From assembly GCA_023424785.1 (NCBI GenBank), contig JAFADP010000029.1, positions 1 to 9,938 on the forward strand: a stretch of 9,938 nucleotides of DNA, in the 5' to 3' direction. Both the position numbers and the translations under genes were made by a program. Position 1 is the first letter of the stretch; each line of letters starts with the position of its first letter. Under the pieces are notes generated by a model, which worked only from the letters and a program-made list of their open reading frames with translations, was not told the DNA's origin and made no database searches. Shown one piece after another: positions 5,372 to 9,938 of this stretch. The stretch is from Bacillota bacterium. GTDB taxonomy: Bacteria > Bacillota > Clostridia > Clostridiales > Clostridiaceae.

Positions 5372-6566
5372 CTTTTTTATTGTTTTAAGAAAAGAATTAA
5401 CAGATATAATTAGAGATAAAAAAACATTAGCATTTACAATAATTCTTCCTATATTAATATTTCCTGTTTTATTTAAGATAATGTCAGTTACAATGGAAGC
5501 TAAAATGAATGATGTTCATAATGAAATTAATATTGTTGTTAATGGAGATATAGATAGCGAGCTAGGAAGTATTTTAAAGTCTCAAAGTAATATTAAAATA
5601 AAAGATTTTGAGGATGATAAAAAGGCATTAAAAGATGGAGATATTCAACTTATAGTTAATATTCCAGAAGATGTAGATAATAAAATATTAAATGGAGAAG
5701 CTGCTAATATAGAATTTTTAATTGATGACCAGTCAGAGAAATCTTCAATTTCTGCAAGCTTAATAGAAGATTTATTTAATGAGTATAGTGAAAATATAGT
5801 AGAACAAAGATTATTAAACTTAAATGTAGATTCTTCTATATTAGAGCCTATTACAATAGAGACTAAATCAGGTATTAGTGATGATGGAACAGATAATTCT
5901 TCAATGAATACTATATTGGGAATGATACCAGCATTAATAGTTATTTTATTATTATCTCCAACAATAGGATTATCAGCAGATTTAGGTGCAGGAGAAAAAG
6001 AAAAAGGTACTTTTGAACCATTACTTTCAACATCAGTAAATAGAAATTCAATATTATGGGGGAAAATTGCTAGTATATCAATAGTGTTACTTGTAACATT
6101 AATATTTACTATTGTTTCTTTAATATTCTCATTTAAGGATTTTGTAGGTACTATTTCAGATGTAGAAGGTGCAGCTTCTAGTATTAATTTAAATATAAAT
6201 AGTATGAGTGTATTATATATAATATTATTCTGTATATTTATAATAATATTTGTAAGTACTCTTCAAGTAGGGGTAAGTATGTATGCAAGATCGTCAAAAG
6301 AAGCTAATACTTATCTTTCAGGACTTATAATGCCTATAATGTTATTAGCATTTATACCACTTTACTTAGATGTAAAAAGTATAAATACAGTATTTTTTAA
6401 TATACCAATAGTTAATGCTATTTGTGTTATGAAAGAAGTAATGATAGGTATTTATAATACAACTCATATAGCAATTGTATTAGCATGGCATTTTATTTAT
6501 GTTATAGGAGTCTTAATAGGAGTAAAAATATTATTTTCAAGAGAAGAAGTTGTATTTAGAAGTTAG
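5364..6566 (+). CDS. natB: NatB-like ABC exporter permease
   Basis: The 400-residue membrane protein has the NatB layout: an entry helix (FIVLRKELTDIIRDKKT), a first membrane segment (about 20-43), a polar extracellular domain of about 140 residues, and then five or six membrane segments (roughly 183-205, 230-254, 281-306, 322-340, 344-362, 364-390). After the second segment comes GEKEKGTFEPLLSTSVNRNS, the conserved cytoplasmic element of ABC-2/NatB permeases that meets the ATPase. B. subtilis NatB is about 386 residues, so length fits. ATGAGTAA at 5364-5371 overlaps the ATPase stop, implying coupled translation. The large external domain is the only sizeable extracellular part in the whole cassette, so it could help perceive the signal for the sensor-less kinase; this is speculation. 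A strong terminator follows directly. Confidence 0.82.
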   Translation: MSNFFIVLRKELTDIIRDKKTLAFTIILPILIFPVLFKIMSVTMEAKMNDVHNEINIVVNGDIDSELGSILKSQSNIKIKDFEDDKKALKDGDIQLIVNIPEDVDNKILNGEAANIEFLIDDQSEKSSISASLIEDLFNEYSENIVEQRLLNLNVDSSILEPITIETKSGISDDGTDNSSMNTILGMIPALIVILLLSPTIGLSADLGAGEKEKGTFEPLLSTSVNRNSILWGKIASISIVLLVTLIFTIVSLIFSFKDFVGTISDVEGAASSINLNINSMSVLYIILFCIFIIIFVSTLQVGVSMYARSSKEANTYLSGLIMPIMLLAFIPLYLDVKSINTVFFNIPIVNAICVMKEVMIGIYNTTHIAIVLAWHFIYVIGVLIGVKILFSREEVVFRS

Positions 6567-6575
6567 TATTATAGA

Positions 6576-6616
6576 AATAAGGAATTGTTAAATTTTATAC
6601 AGTTCCTTATTTTTTT
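6576..6616 (+). terminator. Rho-independent terminator after the transporter cassette
   Basis: A 13-bp stem pairs 6576-6588 with 6599-6611 (one G-T wobble) around a 10-base loop, followed by a run of seven T (6610-6616). It ends the NatAB transcript and separates it from the lysozyme gene. Confidence 0.9.
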
Positions 6617-6668
6617 GTATCAAAAATGTTATTCATTAATAATATATGTTATTGAGAATAAATCATAT

Positions 6669-6673
6669 GGAGA
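6669..6673 (+). promoter_or_regulatory. Ribosome binding site fixing the lysozyme start at 6681
   Basis: GGAGA lies 7 bases before ATG 6681. An open frame reaches back to TTG 6585, but that codon sits in the terminator stem, so the hydrophobic residues it would add are not a real signal peptide. Confidence 0.75.
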
Positions 6674-6680
6674 AAAAATA

Positions 6681-8006
6681 ATGAATAATTATAGTGGTAT
6701 AGATATTAGTAATTGGCAAGGTACTGTAGATTTTTATGAAGTAAAAAATAGTGGTGTTGAAATAGTATATATTGAGGCCACTGAGGGAAACTATTTTGTA
6801 AACTCATATCTTCAACAATATTATGAAGGAGCTAAGGCAGCTAACTTAAAAGTAGGCTTTTATCATTTTTTTAATCCAGGAAGTACTTCTTCATCAATTG
6901 AGCAAGCTCAATATTTTGTAAATGCTATTCATGGATTAACTAGTGAGTGTAAGTTAGTATTAGATTTAGAACAAACAGGAGGGCTTGCACCAGATGAGTT
7001 ATCAAGTCAAGCAGTTGAATTTTTAGAGGAAGTAAAGAGATTAACAGGTTTAGATGTGGCAGTATATACTTATGTGAATTTTGCAAATAACAATATAAAT
7101 AACTCAAGTGGATTAAGTGATTATCCATTATGGATTGCTGAATATGGAGTATTATCGCCAGAAGAAAATTCAATTTGGGGAAGTAGTTATGCAGGATGGC
7201 AATATAGTGATACTGGAGATATTCATGGAATAAATGGGAATGTTGATTTAGATATTTTTACTGATGATATTTTATTAGAAGAATCAAAATTTATTTTCGG
7301 AAATAGAAATGTAGAAAGTAATAAAGCTGGAGCTATATATTACGTAGTTCAGATTGGAGATACGTTAAGTGGAATAGCTCAAAAATTTGGTACAACTGTA
7401 TCTCAATTAGTATCAATTAATAATGTATCAAATCCTAATTTAATTCACATTGGACAAGTATTGAAAATTTATCCAACTACTTTAATAAATCAAAGAAGTA
7501 AGGATTTCAATAGTACTTATATTGTTCAAGCAGGAGATACATTAAGTGGAATAGCTCAAAAATTTGATGAAACAGTAGGTGAATTAATTGAATTAAATGA
7601 TATTAGAAATCCAAACTTAATATATGTAGGTCAAGTTTTAAAGATACCAACTATTATTGGAAAGAATACTTCTTCAGGAAGTAATGTATATAATAAAACT
7701 TATACTGTACAACAAGGAGATACATTAAGTGGAATAGCCCAAAAGTTTGGTACAACTGTAAGTTACTTAGCCTCAATTAATGGTATAAGTAATCCAAACT
7801 TAATATATCCAGGGCAATTGTTAAAAATATCATCTTCAGGTATTCCATTTACAGGTGCAAAAGGATTGAGAAGTTATATCGTACAATATGGAGATACATT
7901 AAGTGGAATAGCTCAGAAGTTTGGAGTAAGTGTATCTAACTTAATTAGTTGGAATGATATACAAAACCCAAACATAATATATGCAGGACAGGTTTTAAGA
8001 GTATAG
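6681..8006 (+). CDS. GH25 muramidase (lysozyme) with four C-terminal LysM repeats
   Basis: The 441-residue protein should cleave the N-acetylmuramic acid to N-acetylglucosamine bond of peptidoglycan. The GH25 domain (about 4-200) shows GIDISNWQG with D8, YIEATEG, GFYHFFNPG, the catalytic LVLDLE with D95 and E97, PLWIAEYG and the WQYSD...VDLDIF ending. Four LysM domains follow at about 221-264, 280-323, 341-384 and 399-441, each with a YxVQxGDTLSGIAQKF start and an NPNLIxxGQ(V/L)L ending. They should bind N-acetylglucosamine-containing glycan. No signal peptide is visible after choosing ATG 6681. I recall that the autolytic lysozyme of C. acetobutylicum is also leaderless, so an autolysin or phage-lysin-like release is plausible. 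Terminators lie on both sides, so it is a single-gene unit. The promoter is unclear: TTGTAT (6615-6620) with TAATAA (6637-6642) is a weak candidate. Domain calls are very secure. Confidence 0.93.
   Translation: MNNYSGIDISNWQGTVDFYEVKNSGVEIVYIEATEGNYFVNSYLQQYYEGAKAANLKVGFYHFFNPGSTSSSIEQAQYFVNAIHGLTSECKLVLDLEQTGGLAPDELSSQAVEFLEEVKRLTGLDVAVYTYVNFANNNINNSSGLSDYPLWIAEYGVLSPEENSIWGSSYAGWQYSDTGDIHGINGNVDLDIFTDDILLEESKFIFGNRNVESNKAGAIYYVVQIGDTLSGIAQKFGTTVSQLVSINNVSNPNLIHIGQVLKIYPTTLINQRSKDFNSTYIVQAGDTLSGIAQKFDETVGELIELNDIRNPNLIYVGQVLKIPTIIGKNTSSGSNVYNKTYTVQQGDTLSGIAQKFGTTVSYLASINGISNPNLIYPGQLLKISSSGIPFTGAKGLRSYIVQYGDTLSGIAQKFGVSVSNLISWNDIQNPNIIYAGQVLRV
7356..7925 (+). repeat. Four near-identical DNA blocks encoding the LysM cores
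   Basis: A block of about 34 bases beginning GGAGATAC recurs at 7356, 7533, 7716 and 7890, at spacings of 177, 183 and 174 bases. Copies differ at only a few, mostly synonymous, positions in the part encoding GDTLSGIAQKF, while the linkers between them have diverged. This suggests internal duplication with later conservation or gene conversion of the core. Confidence 0.8.
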
Positions 8007-8015
8007 TTATTTTAT

Positions 8016-8053
8016 AAGGATATTGCAAGGAGTTGTAGTATCCTTTAATTTTT
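8016..8053 (+). terminator. Rho-independent terminator after the lysozyme gene
   Basis: A 13-bp stem pairs 8016-8028 with 8033-8045 (two G-T wobbles) around a GGAG loop, followed by a T-rich tail that continues to 8053. It starts 9 bases after the lysozyme stop. Confidence 0.8.
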
Positions 8054-8073
8054 AAGTTTACAATTTCTATTTC

Positions 8074-8102
8074 TTGAATTAATTATGTAAAGGAAATATA
8101 AT
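8074..8102 (+). promoter_or_regulatory. Sigma-A type promoter for folC
   Basis: TTGAAT (8074-8079), a 17-bp spacer and a perfect TATAAT (8097-8102) predict a start near 8109 and a leader of about 36 bases. No riboswitch would fit in it. Confidence 0.75.
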
Positions 8103-8130
8103 GATAATGTTGTAAAAATATAGAGTAAAA

Positions 8131-8135
8131 AAGGA
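8131..8135 (+). promoter_or_regulatory. Ribosome binding site favouring folC start at 8145
   Basis: AAGGA ends 3 bases before ATG 8139 and 9 bases before ATG 8145. The second ATG gives MNYNEAMSYIH, the usual FolC beginning, but 8139 cannot be excluded. Confidence 0.55.
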
Positions 8136-8144
8136 TAGATGAAT

Positions 8145-9446
8145 ATGAACTACAATGAAGCAATGAGCTATATACATGAAGTGGGCAATTTTGGATCAAA
8201 CTATGGTCTTGAAAGAACATATAGAATTTTAGAGCTACTTGGTAATCCTCAAGAGAGTTTAAAACTTATACATATTGCAGGAACTAATGGAAAAGGTTCA
8301 ACTACATCAATGATTACATCTTTATTAAGAGCAAATAAATTTAAGGTAGGTATGTATACATCTCCATTTTTAGAGGAATTTGAAGAAAGAATACAAATTA
8401 ATGGAGAGAATATTCCAAAGGATACATTAGCAAGATTAATAACCAAATTAAAAGTAGTTGTTGATAAAGTAATAGAGGAAGGTTACAATCATCCAACAGA
8501 ATTTGAAATAATAACTTGTCTTATGTTACTTTACTTTAAAGAAGAAAATGTAGACTATGGTGTTGTAGAAGTAGGTTTAGGAGGAAGATTAGATTCAACT
8601 AATGTAATAAATCCAATTTTAAGTGTTATTACATCAATAAGCTTTGATCATACTAATCTTTTAGGAAGTACATTAAGTGAAATAGCTAGAGAAAAAGCTG
8701 GTATTATAAAAGAAAATACACCTGTTGTAATTTACCCTCAAGAAGAAGAAGCTTATATAGAAATAGAAAAGGTATCAAAAGATATTAATGCACCTTTATA
8801 TTTAATAAATACAGAAGAATGTAAGTTACTAGATATTATAGATGAAGAAAAGATATATCAATATATAAGTATCGAATTTAACAATGAAATAATAAAAGTA
8901 AAGTTGCCATTACTTGGTGAACATCAAATTGTAAATGCTCAACTTGCATTAAAGGCATATGAAATAATATGTGAAAAAGAGAAAATAAATAAAGATGTTA
9001 ATATAGTAAAAGATGGACTAAAGAATGTAACATGGATAGGAAGACTTGAAGTTATGGACAAATCTCCTTTAATAGTTATAGATGGTGCTCATAATATTCA
9101 AGGAATAAAAGCATTAAGAAAAAATATTGAAAAGTATTTTAAATACAATAATATATATCTTTTACTTGGAATTTTAGCAGATAAGCAAGTAAGTGAAATG
9201 ATAGAGGAAATAACCCCTTTAGCTAAAAAGGTTTATGCATTAACACCACATAGTGATAGAGCAGAATTAAGTTCAGATTTGAGAAATGAAATTATAAAAA
9301 TAAATTCAAATTGTTATGCATATGAAAGCTATGAAGAAGCATTAAATGATGCTTTAAAGGAAGCTAATGAAGATGATCTAATACTTGTAAGTGGTTCATT
9401 ATATATGATTGGTGATATGAGGAAGATAATTAGAGGTAAGAAGTAA
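8145..9446 (+). CDS. folC: Folylpolyglutamate synthase / dihydrofolate synthase
   Basis: The 433-residue cytoplasmic enzyme adds glutamate to folates, with ATP and a folate substrate; in many bacteria the same protein also makes dihydrofolate from dihydropteroate. The Mur-ligase-like ATPase domain begins with the P-loop HIAGTNGKGST (G46-T53), then MYTSPFLEEFEERI, VDYGVVEVGLGGRLDSTNVI, the SFDHTNLLGSTLSEIAREKA block and a second-domain IDGAHNIQGIKALR motif. Length and motif order are typical. It is a lone gene between terminators rather than part of a folate operon, although clostridial folC is often found this way. A near-consensus promoter precedes it. The last residues (GKK) and the TAA stop lie in a 7-bp-unit repeat that continues downstream, so the 3' end may have been set by that element. 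Whether it is mono- or bifunctional cannot be told from sequence. Confidence 0.95.
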   Translation: MNYNEAMSYIHEVGNFGSNYGLERTYRILELLGNPQESLKLIHIAGTNGKGSTTSMITSLLRANKFKVGMYTSPFLEEFEERIQINGENIPKDTLARLITKLKVVVDKVIEEGYNHPTEFEIITCLMLLYFKEENVDYGVVEVGLGGRLDSTNVINPILSVITSISFDHTNLLGSTLSEIAREKAGIIKENTPVVIYPQEEEAYIEIEKVSKDINAPLYLINTEECKLLDIIDEEKIYQYISIEFNNEIIKVKLPLLGEHQIVNAQLALKAYEIICEKEKINKDVNIVKDGLKNVTWIGRLEVMDKSPLIVIDGAHNIQGIKALRKNIEKYFKYNNIYLLLGILADKQVSEMIEEITPLAKKVYALTPHSDRAELSSDLRNEIIKINSNCYAYESYEEALNDALKEANEDDLILVSGSLYMIGDMRKIIRGKK

Positions 9447-9549
9447 GAGATAAGAGTGAAGAAGTAAGAAGTAAGAGATAAGAGTTTAAACTTCACTATT
9501 AACTATTCATTCTTCACTTTTCACTCTTCACTCTTCACTCACTCTTAAC
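9436..9549. repeat. Imperfect inverted repeat built from 7-bp units, likely bidirectional terminator
   Basis: From 9436 to 9484 there are seven consecutive purine-rich heptads of the GTAAGAA/GTAAGAG/ATAAGAG/TGAAGAA kind. A 21-bp block of three heptads is repeated exactly at 9436-9456 and 9464-9484. Around a central GTTTAAAC (9484-9491) the strand switches to pyrimidine-rich heptads (9490-9538; TCTTCAC, TTTTCAC, TATTAAC, TATTCAT), then TCAC and TCTTAAC. The arms are imperfectly complementary, so RNA from either strand could fold into a long hairpin. It lies between convergent folC and the TSCPD gene and enters the folC stop. It is not a CRISPR: the units are too short and have no spacers. Confidence 0.8.
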
Positions 9550-9550
9550 T

Positions 9551-9802
9551 TTATTTATTCTTTTCTTTCCAGTTAAGTAATGCAAGAGCAAGTTGATCAG
9601 GGCAAGATGTTCCTCTTCCTCTACAATCAATATTTTTTAATTTATTTATAGCATCATCAACATTCATACCTTGAACTAGTATGCTTATACCTTGTAAGTT
9701 ACCATTACATCCGTTTTTAAATTCAACTTTTTGAATAATATTATCCTTAATATCAAATAAAATTTCTGTAGCACAAGTTCCTTTTGTTTTATATGAATTC
9801 AT
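9551..9802 (-). CDS. TSCPD domain protein (TIGR03905 family)
   Basis: The 83-residue protein carries four cysteines: C10 in GTCATEI, C32 in NGCNGNLQGI, and C60 and C67 in DCRGRGTSCPDQLA. The TSCPD motif gives the domain its name. The domain also occurs at the C-terminus of some ribonucleotide reductases, where it is thought to bind metal; the stand-alone clostridial form is uncharacterised. Four cysteines suggest a zinc or iron-sulfur site, which is inference. Length fits the small-family form. No strong Shine-Dalgarno is seen before ATG 9802, and the frame upstream holds no other good start before a stop. It faces folC across the heptad repeat, so that element probably terminates it. A candidate promoter lies at 9836-9865. 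Confidence 0.88.
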   Translation of the reverse strand: MNSYKTKGTCATEILFDIKDNIIQKVEFKNGCNGNLQGISILVQGMNVDDAINKLKNIDCRGRGTSCPDQLALALLNWKEKNK

Positions 9803-9831
9803 AATTGAATAACCGTTGCCAAAACTTTATA

Positions 9832-9847
9832 AAACTTTATAAAGTTT
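9832..9847 (-). repeat. 16-bp palindrome over the TSCPD gene -10 box
   Basis: AAACTTTATAAAGTTT is a perfect palindrome. A partial copy, AAAACTTTAT, lies directly beside it at 9821-9830. It covers the probable -10 box and could be an operator, though both are simple A+T-rich sequences. Confidence 0.45.
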
Positions 9848-9865
9848 GTTTAATTCCTTATTCAA
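9836..9865 (-). promoter_or_regulatory. Probable promoter of the TSCPD gene
   Basis: On the minus strand, TTGAAT (9865-9860), an 18-bp spacer and TATAAA (9841-9836) fit a sigma-A promoter. It predicts a start near 9829 and a leader of about 27 bases. The -35 box overlaps the stop of the frame entering from the right edge. Confidence 0.5.
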
Positions 9866-9938
9866 CGTGTCCTATTTTGTCTTGATAAACATAGACTACT
9901 TTAGTTTGATATGACACTCCAAAGGCGTAAATTCCCAT
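9858..9938 (-). CDS. Possible end of an unknown gene entering from the right edge (partial)
   Basis: On the minus strand the frame is open from 9938 to a TAA at 9858-9860, giving 26 residues beginning MGIYAFGVSYQTKVVY. I do not recognise it. A stretch this short can be open by chance, and the ATG at the edge may be internal. The sequence is less A+T-rich than the flanking spacer, which slightly favours coding. Confidence 0.25.
   Translation of the reverse strand: MGIYAFGVSYQTKVVYVYQDKIGHVE

Noticed and set aside
6585..6680. N-terminal extension of the lysozyme resembling a signal peptide
   Set aside because: The TTG start is inside the terminator hairpin, while ATG 6681 has a well-spaced ribosome binding site and begins right at the GH25 domain.
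6940..7173. Minus-strand open frame of 77 codons in the lysozyme gene
   Set aside because: It lies opposite the GH25 catalytic region and shows no domain.
8054..8144. Folate-related riboswitch before folC
   Set aside because: The predicted leader is only about 36 bases and contains no structured G+C-containing element.
8249..8446. Minus-strand open frame of 65 codons in folC
   Set aside because: It is antisense to the folC P-loop region and has no supporting signals.
9436..9549. CRISPR array
   Set aside because: The units are 7 bp, contiguous and degenerate, with no unique spacers and no cas genes nearby.

Overview
The window is very A+T-rich and reads like the chromosome of a low-GC Firmicute, most likely a Clostridium sensu stricto species. 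This rests on codon use, strong AGGAGG-type ribosome binding sites, sigma-A-like promoters with TATAAT -10 boxes, U-tailed hairpin terminators, and gene types common in clostridia (a GH25-LysM lysozyme and a stand-alone TSCPD protein). I cannot name the species. No tRNA, rRNA, CRISPR array or transposase gene was seen.

Layout. The left edge holds the end of a peptidoglycan-binding-domain gene with its terminator. A membrane-anchored Tim44-like protein of unknown role follows (234-983) behind a good promoter. The core (1065-6566) is one regulatory and transport cassette: an OmpR-family response regulator, a BcrA/LanF-type ABC ATPase with its ABC-2 permease, a small one-membrane-segment histidine kinase, and a second, NatAB-like ABC exporter. 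A terminator then separates a leaderless GH25 muramidase with four LysM repeats (6681-8006). Another terminator and a near-consensus promoter lead to folC (8145-9446). On the minus strand, convergent with folC, is a small four-cysteine TSCPD protein (9551-9802). Between the two lies an imperfect inverted repeat built of 7-bp units.

How the genes may work together. The two-component system and the two exporters look like a self-contained envelope-stress or peptide-antibiotic response module. The first ATPase carries a glutamate where the Q-loop glutamine normally sits, a trait known from lantibiotic-immunity and bacitracin-type exporters. Three 6-bp repeats at exact 11-bp spacing (1766-1793) lie just upstream of that operon's TATAAT box, the arrangement expected of an OmpR/PhoB-family activator site. 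The simplest model is that the adjacent regulator turns on the first exporter. A 17-bp hairpin (3634-3677) may reduce read-through into the kinase, and a separate promoter inside the kinase gene (4586-4614) may give the NatAB pair independent expression. These regulatory steps are inferred; the protein families are read from motifs.

Several starts were moved from the longest open frame to the codon best spaced from a Shine-Dalgarno sequence (1065, 2760, 3698, GTG 4640, 5364, 6681, 8145).
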